Under the pieces are notes generated by a model. The model saw only the letters and a list, made by a program, of their open reading frames with translations, had not been told where the DNA came from and made no database searches. The position numbers and the translations under genes are program-made. Positions 52,293-62,087 of a stretch of DNA of 64,000 bases are shown in pieces. The stretch comes from Janthinobacterium sp. SUN073 (GTDB taxonomy: Bacteria > Pseudomonadota > Gammaproteobacteria > Burkholderiales > Burkholderiaceae_D), in assembly GCF_030397665.1 (NCBI RefSeq), contig NZ_JAPUBT010000007.1, positions 186,001 to 250,000 on the forward strand, written 5' to 3'. Each line of letters starts with the position of its first letter. The first letter of the stretch is position 1.

Positions 52293-53712
52293 ACGCCAGC
52301 GCCAGCGCGGGGCGATGTTGATCGCCTTTTCCATCCTGCTCATCGTGGTGCTGGGCTTTATCGGCCTGGCGCTCGACGTGGGGCAAGTCATCGGCCGCAA
52401 GACGGAATTGCAGAACCTGGCTGACAACGCGGCGCTGGCGGCCGCCGCGGAACTGGTGGGCACGGCCGAAGGGCTGGCCAACGCCGTGACGAAAGCCAAG
52501 AGCAGCGCGGCCGACAAGAGCGCATGGCGGCGCCGCATGCAGGGCGCCATCCTGTCGGACGCCAGCATCCGCTTCGCCAGCGCACCCGACGCGTCTGCCA
52601 CCGAGTGGCATGCGGCGGGCGCCGTGCCCAATCCCGCCACGGCGCTGTTCGTGCGCGTCGATACGCAGGCTAACGATCCGTCGCTGGGCAGGGTGGCGAC
52701 GGCCTTCCTCGGCGCCTGGTCGCCGGCGCTGCGCACCCTCGACACGAGCGCGCGCGCCGTGGCCGGGCGCACCAGCTTGCACCTGACGCCGTTGGCCGTC
52801 TGCGCGCTGTCGGGCAGTGCTGCCAGCGCGCGCATGAATGCGGCACTGCTGCCAGCCGTCGAACTGCTGGAATATGGCTTTCGCCGTGGCGTGGCGTACA
52901 ACTTGCTCAAGCTCAATCCGCATGGCGCCACGGCCGAACATTTCGTGCTCAATCCGGTGGGCCAGCCGGGCGTCGTGGGGCCGTCCTTGCAGGTCAGCGA
53001 GTCGAGCGTGTTGCCGTTCGTGTGCAGCGGCACGGTGCTGTACCCGCGCATCGGCAGTGGCTCGGTGCATGTGCACCGGCCGTTTCCCGCCACCTTGTTG
53101 CCCGCCTTCAATGCGCGCTTCAACCAGCTTGCGGGCAGCGGCTGCCATCCCGTCACGGCGCCGCCCGATACGAATATCCGCGCATTTCCGAATACGGCCG
53201 CGAACTGGTGGATGACGAACATGCCCGATGCGCCCAGCGCCCTGAGCACCGGCAATCCGCTGTTGTCCGTGGCCGATCCGGAGTCGAATGCGACGCCGCC
53301 CACGGTGGGCAGTTACGGGCCGCTGTGGTCGTTTGGCAGGGCGGCCAGGTACAGCAACCCGAAACCGGCCGGCGATTATCTGCCGTTTTCCACCAGCGAC
53401 TGGCCCAAGCTGTATCCGGCATCCCCGGCCGCGCCGGTCGCCAAGTCCCTGTATCCAACCGATAAATCGCCGTACCTGACCACGGCCTACCAGACGGCGC
53501 CGACGGGAAACACGGCCTTGGCCTTGCGGCGTTTGCTGCACATCCCGCTGCTGGCCTGTCCGCTGCCGGCCGGCAGCGACGTGCTGGCCCAGGTGCTGGG
53601 CGTCGGCCGCTTCTACATGACGGCGCCCGCCAGCAATGGTGTGCTGAGCGCCGAATTTGCGGGCCTGGTGGCCGAAGGCACGCTGGCCGGTCCCGCGGAG
53701 TTGCTGCAATGA
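52282..53712 (+). CDS. tadG: TadG-type pilus assembly protein
   Basis: A 476-residue protein with the N-terminal TadG module: RGAMLIAFSILLIVVLGFIGLALDVGQVIGRKTELQNLADNAALAAAAEL, a membrane helix followed by a helix that places the rest in the periplasm. The large remaining part has no von Willebrand A motif visible (no DxSxS), unlike many TadG proteins. ATG 52282 follows GGGAGGCGGC and lies in the end of the lipoprotein gene; the stop overlaps the tadE start. Confidence 0.82.
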   Translation: MANRRQRQRGAMLIAFSILLIVVLGFIGLALDVGQVIGRKTELQNLADNAALAAAAELVGTAEGLANAVTKAKSSAADKSAWRRRMQGAILSDASIRFASAPDASATEWHAAGAVPNPATALFVRVDTQANDPSLGRVATAFLGAWSPALRTLDTSARAVAGRTSLHLTPLAVCALSGSAASARMNAALLPAVELLEYGFRRGVAYNLLKLNPHGATAEHFVLNPVGQPGVVGPSLQVSESSVLPFVCSGTVLYPRIGSGSVHVHRPFPATLLPAFNARFNQLAGSGCHPVTAPPDTNIRAFPNTAANWWMTNMPDAPSALSTGNPLLSVADPESNATPPTVGSYGPLWSFGRAARYSNPKPAGDYLPFSTSDWPKLYPASPAAPVAKSLYPTDKSPYLTTAYQTAPTGNTALALRRLLHIPLLACPLPAGSDVLAQVLGVGRFYMTAPASNGVLSAEFAGLVAEGTLAGPAELLQ

Positions 53713-54191
53713 GGCCGCCATGCCGCGCGGCGCGGCCCCAGGGCGGTGTCGCCGCCATCGAGCTGGCGCTGATCATGCTGTTTTTCATGGCATTGCTGCC
53801 CTTCGTGCTGCTGTTCGGCCGCGCGCTGCTGGTGTACACGGCCCTGCAAAAGAGCGTGCACGATGCGGCACGCTACATGGCCACCATGCCGCTGCTGCAG
53901 ATGGCCAGTGGGGATGCGGCGAACCAGGGCGCCGTGTTTGCCCGGCAGATGGTGGTCGATGCGATGGCCGAAAGCTGGCCGGGCATGCAGCCATACCGGG
54001 TCAGCGTCGACTGCATCTATCCCACCGATTCCTACAGCTGCGGCAGCTACACGACGGCGCCGCAGCAGGTGCGCATCAAGGTGACCGTGGACATGCCCGT
54101 CACCTTCCTGCCCGAGATGACGCGCAAGTGGCTGCCGCAGCTGGCGCCTATCCCCCTGAGCGCGAATGCGACCTTGCGCTATGTTCATTAA
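53709..54191 (+). CDS. tadE: TadE-type pseudopilin
   Basis: A 160-residue pseudopilin: a short basic leader, GVAAIELALIMLFFMALLPFVLLFGRALLVYTALQKSVHDAARYMA, the prepilin-like cleavage and Glu5-bearing helix of the TadE family. Minor component of the Tad pilus machine, processed by TadV. Two cysteines (DCIYP, YSCGSY) may pair. It overlaps its neighbours by 4 and 11 bases. Confidence 0.88.
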   Translation: MRPPCRAARPQGGVAAIELALIMLFFMALLPFVLLFGRALLVYTALQKSVHDAARYMATMPLLQMASGDAANQGAVFARQMVVDAMAESWPGMQPYRVSVDCIYPTDSYSCGSYTTAPQQVRIKVTVDMPVTFLPEMTRKWLPQLAPIPLSANATLRYVH

Positions 54192-54789
54192 ACCGCATCC
54201 GATACGGCGTCGCCAGGACGGCGTCTTTGCTGTCGAGTTCGCCATGCTGGCGCTGCTGTTCTTTCTGTTCCTGTTCGCCATGCTGGAACTGGCGCGCGCC
54301 GTGTACGTGTGGAACATGGTGCATGAAATTACCCGGCGCGCGGCGCGCGCCGCCGCCGTCACCGATTTCAGCAATGCCGGCGCCATGCAGGCCGTGCGCA
54401 CGCAAGCGGTGCTGCGCGCCACGCCGGGAACGCTGCCGCTGGGCGGCGGCATCAGCGACGCGCATGTGCGCATCGATTATTTGTCGGAAAGCGGCGGTGG
54501 CGCCGCGCTGGCGGCGGTGCCGGTGATGGTGATGCCAGGCTGTCCGCAACGCAACCGCATCAATTGCCTGGACGATCCGCATGGCGCCAGCTGCATCCGC
54601 TTCGTGCGCGCGCGCCTGTGCGTGCCGGGCGATGGCGCGCGCTGCGAGCGCGTGCCATACCAGCCCGTCCTGCCCCTGCTGGGGATGATGTTTCCCTCCG
54701 GCGCAGGGGCCGTGCGTTTGCCTGGCGGGAGCACCATGGCGGTGGCCGAGTCGCTGGGCTATCCGGACAACCCGAATTTCTGTCCCTGA
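54181..54789 (+). CDS. tadF: Second TadE/TadF-type pseudopilin
   Basis: A 202-residue pseudopilin with RRQDGVFAVEFAMLALLFFLFLFAMLELARAVYVWNMVHEITRRAARAAAVTDF. As in TadE, a Gly precedes the hydrophobic helix with Glu5. The C-terminal domain has many cysteines (PGCPQRNRINC, GASC, RARLC, ARC, NFC). By position it is the TadF counterpart, though TadE and TadF are hard to tell apart. ATG 54181 is in the last codons of tadE. Confidence 0.82.
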   Translation: MFIKPHPIRRRQDGVFAVEFAMLALLFFLFLFAMLELARAVYVWNMVHEITRRAARAAAVTDFSNAGAMQAVRTQAVLRATPGTLPLGGGISDAHVRIDYLSESGGGAALAAVPVMVMPGCPQRNRINCLDDPHGASCIRFVRARLCVPGDGARCERVPYQPVLPLLGMMFPSGAGAVRLPGGSTMAVAESLGYPDNPNFCP

Positions 54790-54845
54790 ACGCCACCAGA
54801 CGGTGGCAGCCGACTGTGTAGACCAGAAAGAAGCGAGGAAGTGCG

Positions 54846-56015
54846 ATGAAAGCCTTGATGATTAGCCGCGACGCCAGCTTGCACGAAGAAATCGCCGCGC
54901 AAGGCGCGGCCCGCATGCCCGTGCTGCGTCTGCTGGAGCGGCGCAGCGGCCTGCGCGACGCCGTCGAGCGCATGCTGCCCGAAGCGCCCGAGCTGGTGAT
55001 CGTCGACGCCAGCGGCCTTGACGCCGACGAAGCGGACCTGCTCGAACGCCTGGCGCGCCAGTATCCGCTGGCCGTGCTGATGCTGCTCACGCGCGGCCAG
55101 CAGCAGGATGTGCTGATCCGCGCCATGCGCGCCGGCATGCGCGAGGTGCTGCAGCTGCCGCTGGTGCACAAGGCCTTTCACGAGGCGATGGACCGGGTCG
55201 ACATCCAGGCCGGCGTGACGCAGATGCGCGACGGCAAGGTGCTGGCCTTTATTTCGTGCAAGGGCGGCAGCGGCGCCACCTTTCTGTCGACGAACTTTTC
55301 CTACGCGCTGGCCAGCCTGGCCGGTTGCAAGGTGCTGCTGATCGATCTGCACGGCCAGTTCGGCGACGCCACTTTGTACGTGTCGGACCAGAAGCCTGCC
55401 ATGACGCTGTCCGATATCTGCGCCCAGATCGCGCGCATGGATGGCGCCTTTCTCGCCTCGTGCCTGGTGCATGTGACGCCGAACTTCGGCGTGCTGGCGG
55501 CGGCCGACGACCCTGCGCACAAGGTCGACATGCAGCCCGAGCACATGGACCGCATCCTGGCCGTGGCGCGCCAGCACTACGACTACATCGTGCTCGACGT
55601 GGGGCGCCAGATCGATGCGCTGTCGCTGCGCGCGCTCGACAACGCCGACGCCATCTATCCGGTGCTGCAGCTGGCCCTGCCCGACATCCGCGACGGGCGC
55701 CGTCTGCTCGACATTTTCCGCTCGCTCGGCTATCCGGGCGAGCGCCTGCGCCTGATCGTCAACCGCTATGAAAAGGGCGGGCGTCTGCGTCTGGCGGACC
55801 TGGAGCAGGCGCTGGGCGCGGAAGTGGTGCACACGGTGCCCAACGATTACATCGCCGCCACGGACTCCGTCAACCAGGGTATCCCCCTGCTGCAGCTGTC
55901 GCGCACCAGCGCCGTGGCGCGTAGCCTGGCCGAACTGGTGGAACTGGTGACGGCGCGCCGCGTGACGGAAAGCCGCGGCCTGTTCGACCGGTTGTTCAGC
56001 CGCAGCGAGGCTTAG
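54846..56015 (+). CDS. tadZ: Pilus localisation ATPase TadZ/CpaE
   Basis: A 389-residue protein with an atypical receiver-like domain (about 1-115; VIVDASGLDADEADLLERLARQYPLAVLMLLTRG) and a ParA/MinD-type ATPase domain. The deviant Walker A is CKGGSGATFLSTNFSYAL, followed by LLIDLHGQFGDATLYV and YDYIVLDVGRQID. It places the pilus machine at its site in the cell. AGGAAGTGCG precedes the ATG, 56 bases after tadF. Confidence 0.92.
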   Translation: MKALMISRDASLHEEIAAQGAARMPVLRLLERRSGLRDAVERMLPEAPELVIVDASGLDADEADLLERLARQYPLAVLMLLTRGQQQDVLIRAMRAGMREVLQLPLVHKAFHEAMDRVDIQAGVTQMRDGKVLAFISCKGGSGATFLSTNFSYALASLAGCKVLLIDLHGQFGDATLYVSDQKPAMTLSDICAQIARMDGAFLASCLVHVTPNFGVLAAADDPAHKVDMQPEHMDRILAVARQHYDYIVLDVGRQIDALSLRALDNADAIYPVLQLALPDIRDGRRLLDIFRSLGYPGERLRLIVNRYEKGGRLRLADLEQALGAEVVHTVPNDYIAATDSVNQGIPLLQLSRTSAVARSLAELVELVTARRVTESRGLFDRLFSRSEA

Positions 56016-56026
56016 GACAGCAATCG

Positions 56027-57412
56027 ATGTCAAGGCTCCCGCCGGGGGCCATCATGGGAGCCGAGATGACTTTACGCGAACGCCTGGCGGCAAATGAAAC
56101 GGTGCGCCCCGCCAGCAATGGACAAGGCGCGCTGGCGCTGCACGCCTACCAGGAACTCAAAAAAACCATGCACCAGACGATACTCGACCGTATCGACCTG
56201 GAGCGCCTGAAACGCCTGACGGCGGAGCAGTTCAAGCACGAGCTGGCGCTGCTGGTACAGCGCGTCATCGAGGAAGAGCGCATCGTGCTGAACCAGCATG
56301 AGCGGCATAGCCTGGTGCTCGACATCCAGCACGAGATGCTGGGTTTTGGCCCGCTCGAACCCCTGCTGGCCGACGCCAGCGTGTCCGACATCCTGGTCAA
56401 TACCTGCGACAAGGTGTACGTGGAGCGGGGCGGGCGGCTGCAGCTGACGGATGTGACCTTCCACGACAATGCGCACCTGATGAAGATCATCGAAAAAATC
56501 GTTTCGCGCGTGGGACGGCGCGTCGATGAATCGAGCCCGATGGTCGATGCGCGCCTGCCCGACGGTTCGCGCGTGAATGCCATCATTCCGCCGCTGGCCG
56601 TCGATGGCCCGATATTGTCGATCCGGCGCTTTGCCGTGCAGCCTTTGAGCATCGCCAACCTGCTCGACTACAAGAGCCTGACGCCGCCCATGGTGCAGGT
56701 GCTGCAGGCGCTGGGCCAGGCCAAGGTTAACATCCTGATCTCGGGTGGCACGGGCAGCGGCAAGACGACCCTGCTCAACGTGCTGTCCGGCTTCATTCCC
56801 GGCAGCGAGCGCATCGTCACCATCGAGGATGCGGCCGAACTGGCGCTGCGCCAGCCGCACGTGGTGCGCCTGGAAACGCGCCCGCCGAATATCGAAGGCA
56901 AGGGCGAAGTGAGCCAGCGCGCGCTGGTGCGCAATGCGCTGCGCATGCGCCCCGACCGCATCATCCTGGGCGAGGTGCGCGGCGCCGAGGCGCTCGACAT
57001 GCTGCAGGCGATGAACACGGGCCATGAGGGTTCGCTGGCGACCATCCACTCGAACACGGCGCGCGATGCGCTGGCGCGGCTGGAGAACATGGTCGGCATG
57101 GCCAACGTGAACCTGACGCCGCGCGCCACGCGCCAGCAGATCTGCTCGGCCGTGACGGTGGTGATGCAGGTGTCGCGCCTGACGGACGGCGCGCGCAAGC
57201 TGGTCAGCCTGCAGGAGGTGACGGGCATGGAAGGCGACATCATCGCCATGCATGAAATCTTCCGCTTTGAGCAGACGGGCGTGGATGCCGAGGGCAAGGT
57301 GCAGGGCCACTTCTGCGCCACGGGCGTGCGGCCCCGTTTCACGGAGCGCTTGCGCATGTTCGGCGCGCCCGTGTCCGACAGCGTCTTCGACCCGGATCGC
57401 ATCTACGAATAA
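56027..57412 (+). CDS. tadA: Pilus assembly ATPase TadA/CpaF
   Basis: A 461-residue secretion ATPase that powers Flp pilus assembly. Walker [10 protein letters not shown] has Lys246; Asp box [12 protein letters not shown], Walker [12 protein letters not shown] and the His box [12 protein letters not shown] are intact. The start may be ATG 56027 (AGGACA before it) or ATG 56066 (GGGAG before it), the latter giving the family-like beginning [10 protein letters not shown]. Confidence 0.93.
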   Translation: MSRLPPGAIMGAEMTLRERLAANETVRPASNGQGALALHAYQELKKTMHQTILDRIDLERLKRLTAEQFKHELALLVQRVIEEERIVLNQHERHSLVLDIQHEMLGFGPLEPLLADASVSDILVNTCDKVYVERGGRLQLTDVTFHDNAHLMKIIEKIVSRVGRRVDESSPMVDARLPDGSRVNAIIPPLAVDGPILSIRRFAVQPLSIANLLDYKSLTPPMVQVLQALGQAKVNILISGGTGSGKTTLLNVLSGFIPGSERIVTIEDAAELALRQPHVVRLETRPPNIEGKGEVSQRALVRNALRMRPDRIILGEVRGAEALDMLQAMNTGHEGSLATIHSNTARDALARLENMVGMANVNLTPRATRQQICSAVTVVMQVSRLTDGARKLVSLQEVTGMEGDIIAMHEIFRFEQTGVDAEGKVQGHFCATGVRPRFTERLRMFGAPVSDSVFDPDRIYE

Positions 57413-57425
57413 GGGAGGGCGCATC

Positions 57426-58403
57426 ATGGACCTGGTCTTCTACGGCTTTGCCGTGCTGCTGTTTGCCGCCTGCATCCTGATGGTGGAAGGCGCCTGGCTG
57501 TGGTGGTCGGGCACGCATGGCAGCGCGGCGCGGCGCATCAACCGGCGCTTGCGGCTGATGGCGGCGCGCGGCGAGGCGGGTGGGGAGCGGGTCTCCATCC
57601 TCAAGCAGCGCCGCTATGCGCGTGCGCCCGGACTGGAGCGTTTGCTGCGCCGCGCGCCGCAGGCGGCAAAGCTCGACCACCTGCTGCTGCAATCGGGCTT
57701 GTCCTGGTCGGTGGCGCAATTCATCGGCGTCACGGGTACCTTGTTGCTGGCGGCCTTGCTGCTGCTGGCGGCCTGGTCCATGCCTTTTCCCGGCGCCTTG
57801 CTGCTGCTGGCCAGCGCCGTGAGCGGACCGTGCCTGTTCGTGCTGCGCGCGCGTGCGGCGCGGCTGAAAAAGATCGAGGCGCAACTGCCGGAAGCGGCCG
57901 ATTTCCTGGCCCGCGCGCTGCGCGCCGGGCACTCGTTTTCGAATGTGCTGCAAATGGTGGGCGATGAACTCAATGAGCCGATCAGCGGCGAATTCAAGAT
58001 GGCGCATGAAGAAATCAATTACGGCGTGCCGATGAACGAGGCGTTGCAAAACCTGGCCGCGCGCATTCCGCTGACGGACTTGCGCTACCTCGTCATCGCC
58101 GTGCTGGTGCAGCGCGAATCGGGGGGGAACTTGGCCGAAGTGCTGGTCAGCATCGCGCGTATCATCCGCGCCCGTTTGAAACTGCTGGGTCAGGTGCGCG
58201 TGCTGTCGGCCGAGGGGCGCATGTCGGCCTGGGTGCTGGGACTGATGCCGGTGGTGATGATTGGCGTCATGGCGCTGGTCAACCCGCAATACATCCGCCT
58301 GCTGTGGACCGATCCCAGCGGCATCAAATTGCTGTGGTACGCGGCCGGCATGGTGGCCTTGGGTGTCGTCTGGATGCGCAATGTGATACGTATCAGGATA
58401 TAA
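57426..58403 (+). CDS. tadB: Pilus assembly membrane protein TadB
   Basis: A 325-residue GspF-type inner-membrane platform protein. Membrane segments lie near residues 3-22, 95-135 (two), 270-290 and 300-320; the cytoplasmic GspF region is LPEAADFLARALRAGHSFSNVLQMVGDELNEPISGEFKMAHEEINYGVPMNEAL. It forms the platform with TadC. A good ribosome site (AAGGGAGGGC) precedes the ATG. Confidence 0.92.
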   Translation: MDLVFYGFAVLLFAACILMVEGAWLWWSGTHGSAARRINRRLRLMAARGEAGGERVSILKQRRYARAPGLERLLRRAPQAAKLDHLLLQSGLSWSVAQFIGVTGTLLLAALLLLAAWSMPFPGALLLLASAVSGPCLFVLRARAARLKKIEAQLPEAADFLARALRAGHSFSNVLQMVGDELNEPISGEFKMAHEEINYGVPMNEALQNLAARIPLTDLRYLVIAVLVQRESGGNLAEVLVSIARIIRARLKLLGQVRVLSAEGRMSAWVLGLMPVVMIGVMALVNPQYIRLLWTDPSGIKLLWYAAGMVALGVVWMRNVIRIRI

Positions 58404-58417
58404 CAACAGGGGGTGGC

Positions 58418-59356
58418 ATGAGCGCTTCGCAACTGCTGTTTCTCGTGATTGTCTTCGTCGTGGTGGTGGCGCTGGCCCTGCTGGCGTGGCTGATCTTCTT
58501 TCCCGGCGCCTTGCGCCAGCGCCTGTTCGGCGCCACGGCGCCGGCGGCCAGCGATGCGGTGGCCGACTCTGGCTGGGTGGAGCGCGTGGCGCGCGTGGCG
58601 CAGCCGTTCAGCAAGCTGTCGCTGCCGGAAGAGGGCTGGGAGCGCTCGCCGCTGCGCACGCGCTTCATGAACGCGGGCTGGCGGCAAGCGAGCGCGCCCG
58701 CCTTGTACTTTGCGGCGAAAACCGTGCTGGCCCTGCTGTTTCCCACCGTGCTGGGGCTGTACGCGGCCAGCGCCATGGCGGCGCAGATGCGCAGCGTGCT
58801 GCTGTTGCTGCTGTGCGTCAGCGCCACCATCGGCTATTACCTGCCGAACCTGGTGCTGGCCAGCACGGCCAAGCGGCGCCAGCGCGACATCTTTGAAAAT
58901 ATCCCCGATGCGCTCGACTTGCTGACCGTGTGCGTGGAAGCGGGCCTGAGCCTGGAGCGCGCACTGGTCAAGGTATCGGGCGAGATCCACATCAAAAGCA
59001 TGGTGCTGGCGCAGGAATTGCAACTGGTACTGATGGAAATGCGCGCCGGCTTTTCCAAGGAAAAGGCGCTGCGCAACCTGGCCCTGCGCAGCGGCGTGGA
59101 GGATGTCGACACCCTGGTCGCCATGCTGATCCAATCGGAACGCTTCGGCACCAGCATGGGCGATTCACTGCGCGTGCATTCCGAAAACCTGCGCGGCAAA
59201 CGCAGTCTGCTGGCCGAGGAGGCGGCGGCGAAGATCGCCCTGAAACTGCTGTTCCCGCTGATATTTTGCGTCTTTCCCACCCTGATGCTGGTGCTCATGG
59301 GGCCGGCCGTGATCGAAGTCTATCGCGTGCTCGTACCGGCCATGGCCAGCCGCTGA
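58418..59356 (+). CDS. tadC: Pilus assembly membrane protein TadC
   Basis: A 312-residue GspF-type protein, partner of TadB. The GspF region is NIPDALDLLTVCVEAGLSLERALVKVSGEI...ELQLVLMEMRAGFSKEKALRNLALRSGVEDVDTLVAMLIQSERFGTSMGDSLRVHSE, with membrane segments near residues 5-27, 100-150 and 280-302. The ATG was set where GGGGGTGGC precedes MSASQLLF. Confidence 0.92.
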   Translation: MSASQLLFLVIVFVVVVALALLAWLIFFPGALRQRLFGATAPAASDAVADSGWVERVARVAQPFSKLSLPEEGWERSPLRTRFMNAGWRQASAPALYFAAKTVLALLFPTVLGLYAASAMAAQMRSVLLLLLCVSATIGYYLPNLVLASTAKRRQRDIFENIPDALDLLTVCVEAGLSLERALVKVSGEIHIKSMVLAQELQLVLMEMRAGFSKEKALRNLALRSGVEDVDTLVAMLIQSERFGTSMGDSLRVHSENLRGKRSLLAEEAAAKIALKLLFPLIFCVFPTLMLVLMGPAVIEVYRVLVPAMASR

Positions 59357-59367
59357 AAGGAGTCACC

Positions 59368-60444
59368 ATGCGCTTGATGCTCTCCCGCCTGGCCGCCGCC
59401 TGTGCCTGCCTTGGCCTGGCCGCCTGTACCACGCAACTGGCCCACGCACCGGTGCCGGCGTGGCCTGACGCGGATGCCGCCTATGTCGCGGGGCGCCAGC
59501 ATTTCGAGCGGGGCGACCTGCCCGCCGCGCAGGCGGCCTATGAGCAGGCGCTGCGCCATGCGCCGCGCCACGTGAATGCGCGCAACGGCCTGGCCGTGCT
59601 GCATGCGCAGCGGGGCGAGCACGCCGCCGCCATCGCCCAGTGGCAGGCGCTGACGCAGGAAACGGGCATGGCGCGGCCGCAGCAGGCCTATCTGTTCAGC
59701 AATCTAGGCCATGCCTATTCTCTGAGCGGGCGCGACGCGCAAGCGTTGACTGCGCTGGAACAGGCGTGTTTGCTCGATCCGCTCAATGCGCTAGCCTGGC
59801 AGCATCTGGCGCAGGTGCTCGAACGGCTGGGGCAATACGAGCGCGCCGCCCTCATGCGGCGCCAGGCGGCCAGCTTGCGGGAACATGACTTGCGGCGCGA
59901 CCTGGCGGTCTTGCGCGGCGAGGCGGCGCCGAAGGTTGTGCCCGTGCCCGCGTCGCTGCCGGAGGTGCCCGCCATGGCACGCGTGGAGATCACGCAGAGC
60001 GATGGCATGGCCCAGCTGCAGCGCGTGCCGGCGACGGCGCGCAGCGTACCCGCCGCAGTGCCTGAGCGGCCCATGCCGGCGGCGGCCACGCCGCACCCGC
60101 GCCTGGAAATTGTGAATGGCAACGGCGTGCCGGGCATGGCCGCCGCGCTGGCGCGCAGCCTGGCCGGCGCTCCCGTGCAAGTGGTGCGCCTGGCCAATGA
60201 AACCAGCTTCCAGGTGGCGCGCACGCGCGTCGAATACCGGCCCGCGCAAGAGCAGGCGGCGCGCCAGCTGGCCCGGCAGTTGGGGCTGCAGGTGCAAACT
60301 CAGGTGCAGACCCAGGCCGCCGACTGCCCGGCCAGCGAGCTGCGCCTGGTACTGGGGCGCGACCTGAGCGACCCCGCCATGTTGCACCGCTATTATCTGC
60401 AGCAGTTGCAACTGGCGCGCCAGGCATTGGCGCGGCTCGGTTAA
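59368..60444 (+). CDS. tadD: TadD-like TPR lipoprotein with C-terminal LytR_C domain
   Basis: A 358-residue lipoprotein (LGLAAC, Cys20). Residues ~35-190 are TPR repeats (AAYVAGRQHFERGDLPAAQAAYEQALRHAPRHVNARNGLAVLH), the TadD pilotin-like part. A linker leads to a LytR_C-type domain (RLEIVNGNGVPGMAAALARSLAGAPVQVVRLANETSFQVARTRVEYRP...AARQLARQLGL, about 248-330), found in cell-wall-related proteins. This links pilus assembly with a peptidoglycan-associated module. AAAGGAGTCACC precedes the ATG; a bidirectional terminator follows. Confidence 0.87.
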   Translation: MRLMLSRLAAACACLGLAACTTQLAHAPVPAWPDADAAYVAGRQHFERGDLPAAQAAYEQALRHAPRHVNARNGLAVLHAQRGEHAAAIAQWQALTQETGMARPQQAYLFSNLGHAYSLSGRDAQALTALEQACLLDPLNALAWQHLAQVLERLGQYERAALMRRQAASLREHDLRRDLAVLRGEAAPKVVPVPASLPEVPAMARVEITQSDGMAQLQRVPATARSVPAAVPERPMPAAATPHPRLEIVNGNGVPGMAAALARSLAGAPVQVVRLANETSFQVARTRVEYRPAQEQAARQLARQLGLQVQTQVQTQAADCPASELRLVLGRDLSDPAMLHRYYLQQLQLARQALARLG

Positions 60445-60462
60445 AACATTTCTGCCTGCACG

Positions 60463-60500
60463 AAAAACACGCGGCGCCTTTGCGGGCGCCGCGTATTTTT
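60463..60500. terminator. Bidirectional Rho-independent terminator
   Basis: A 10-base perfect stem, ACGCGGCGCC/GGCGCCGCGT, with A-rich sequence on the left and ATTTTT on the right. It ends the tad operon on the plus strand and the convergent PEP-CTERM gene on the minus strand. Confidence 0.92.
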
Positions 60501-60511
60501 CATACTGCTGA

Positions 60512-61501
60512 TTATGTCGGTTGGCGGCGGCGCGTAAACGCCAGGGCCGCCAGTCCCATGCCCAGCAGGAACAGGCTGCCTGGTTCCGGCACGACCTGGG
60601 GATCGATGACGACGATGTCGGTGCGCGTGGACTTGGCAAAGTTCAAGGTATAGCTGCCGGCGGGCAGGGCGAAGTTCGAGGTCAGGGAAAACATCGAAAA
60701 GCCATTCGTGAAGGCGCGCCCGGTAGCGGGATCATTCGTGCCGGCCGTCAAGTTCAGGCTGAAGGGATCGAGGCTGCCGGCGCCATGGTTGCCGTTGATA
60801 TCGCTGCCATTGTTCGGGTTGCCATCGGGGGCGAACTGGAAGATCACGCCATCGGCGTTCGCGTTCGACAGGCAGCCGGCAGGGCTGGCGGCATTGCACG
60901 AGATATTGAAGATATCCATGATCGACACGTTCGACTTGTCACCCATGGTCGTCACGCTGGTGCGCAGGTCGCGCCGTCCCATGAAGCTGAAGGTGATGAA
61001 GCCGGCGCTCGACAGGGTCAGGTTGACGGAACCGGTGAGCGTGTCGCCAGCCGTGGCCGTGGCGGCGCCGACCGTGTTGCGCTGTGCTTCCGCCACGGCT
61101 TGCACGCTGGCGCCGCCATTGAGCATATTGCCGAAGGCGTGCGCATCGCCGCGCGCGAATTCCAGGGTGGAACTGGGACTGGGTGCGTAGTGATTTTGCG
61201 GCAAGCCGCTGCAGCCGCCCCCCGAACACACTTGCAGCACGTCGGCGTTGGCGGCCGGCCCTGTATTGACGGCGCGCGGATTGACGGCCACGCCACCTTC
61301 GAAGAAGGCGCTGTCGCTGGCATTGCGGTTGGCGCCGGCCAGCGACAACGCGCCAGCGCTGGTGGTGATGCGGAAATTGTTCAACTCATTGACGGCCAGG
61401 CCGTACGCGCCGGCCTGCGCCTGGCCGCTGGCCAGCAGACTTGCCGCCGCCAGTGCGCCCAGCCAGCCCAGGGTCTTGCTTCGTGTGTGATCGACGTTCA
61501 T
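60512..61501 (-). CDS. PEP-CTERM sorting-signal protein
   Basis: A 329-residue secreted protein. A signal peptide (LGWLGALAAASLLASGQAQA) starts it, and the last 24 residues are a canonical PEP-CTERM signal: VPEPGSLFLLGMGLAALAFTRRR (motif, hydrophobic stretch, basic end), processed by an exosortase (EpsH family) not in this window. The body is Asn/Gly/Ala/Ser-rich and strand-forming, with three cysteines. Such proteins go to the cell surface and often support exopolysaccharide or floc formation. Confidence 0.9.
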   Translation of the reverse strand: MNVDHTRSKTLGWLGALAAASLLASGQAQAGAYGLAVNELNNFRITTSAGALSLAGANRNASDSAFFEGGVAVNPRAVNTGPAANADVLQVCSGGGCSGLPQNHYAPSPSSTLEFARGDAHAFGNMLNGGASVQAVAEAQRNTVGAATATAGDTLTGSVNLTLSSAGFITFSFMGRRDLRTSVTTMGDKSNVSIMDIFNISCNAASPAGCLSNANADGVIFQFAPDGNPNNGSDINGNHGAGSLDPFSLNLTAGTNDPATGRAFTNGFSMFSLTSNFALPAGSYTLNFAKSTRTDIVVIDPQVVPEPGSLFLLGMGLAALAFTRRRQPT

Positions 61502-61677
61502 CGCAGCCTCTTATCGTGGTCAGTCTCGGAAAATCCGGGGGACAAAGAATCCAGAATGACTTGCCTGGATTCATCTCGTAGACAGGGATAAGCAGCTTGC
61601 ATGCCACACAAAAAAAGTAAATTGAATCAACTACTTGCGCAAAGCGGACTGAGCTGGATAGGGCGAAGTGTAAGAAA

Positions 61678-61708
61678 GGCCGACGCCGCTTGGCGGGCGG
61701 CGTCGGCC
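61678..61708 (-). terminator. Terminator after the 124-residue Cys-motif protein gene
   Basis: An 11-base perfect stem (GGCCGACGCCG with CGGCGTCGGCC) stands 4 bases after the stop on the minus strand and is followed there by TTTCTT. The T run is imperfect. Confidence 0.7.
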
Positions 61709-61712
61709 CGCC

Positions 61713-62087
61713 TCAGGTACCGCGGTGATAGCCCAGGTGGCCACCCGAATTGCTTGCGCAACCGCAACCGATGCGCGCCACTTCCTCGCCTTCCGTCAAT
61801 TTCCAGTTGGTAATGGTCGTGTGCGGCCAGTCGATGTCGCTTTTCTTGACAGGTTTGACCGTCAGCGTGCGTTCTTCCACATCCGTGTATTCCATCAGCT
61901 CCTCGTCGTCGGCGATGTCGAAATGGCGGTGGATCAGGGAAATACCGAAGCGGTCGAGTGCGCCATAGCGCTGCAGCACGTCGCGCAATTCGCGGAAGCA
62001 GGCCAGATCCGCGGGCAGCAGCGGGTCGACGGCGGAAATATCGGCAACGGGTTGCCATTGCATGGCGTGGATGTTCAGGCTGTGCAT
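61713..62087 (-). CDS. Small hypothetical protein with C-terminal Cys/Gly motif
   Basis: A 124-residue protein beginning MHSLNIHAMQWQPV; the ATG at 62087 has CAGGAGCC before it, while the longer open frame does not look coding. The central part (ELRDVLQRYGALDRFGISLIHRHFDIADDEELMEYTDVEERTLTV) is helical then strand-rich, and it ends ARIGCGCASNSGGHLGYHRGT; the two cysteines and histidines could bind metal. No family named. Confidence 0.68.
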   Translation of the reverse strand: MHSLNIHAMQWQPVADISAVDPLLPADLACFRELRDVLQRYGALDRFGISLIHRHFDIADDEELMEYTDVEERTLTVKPVKKSDIDWPHTTITNWKLTEGEEVARIGCGCASNSGGHLGYHRGT

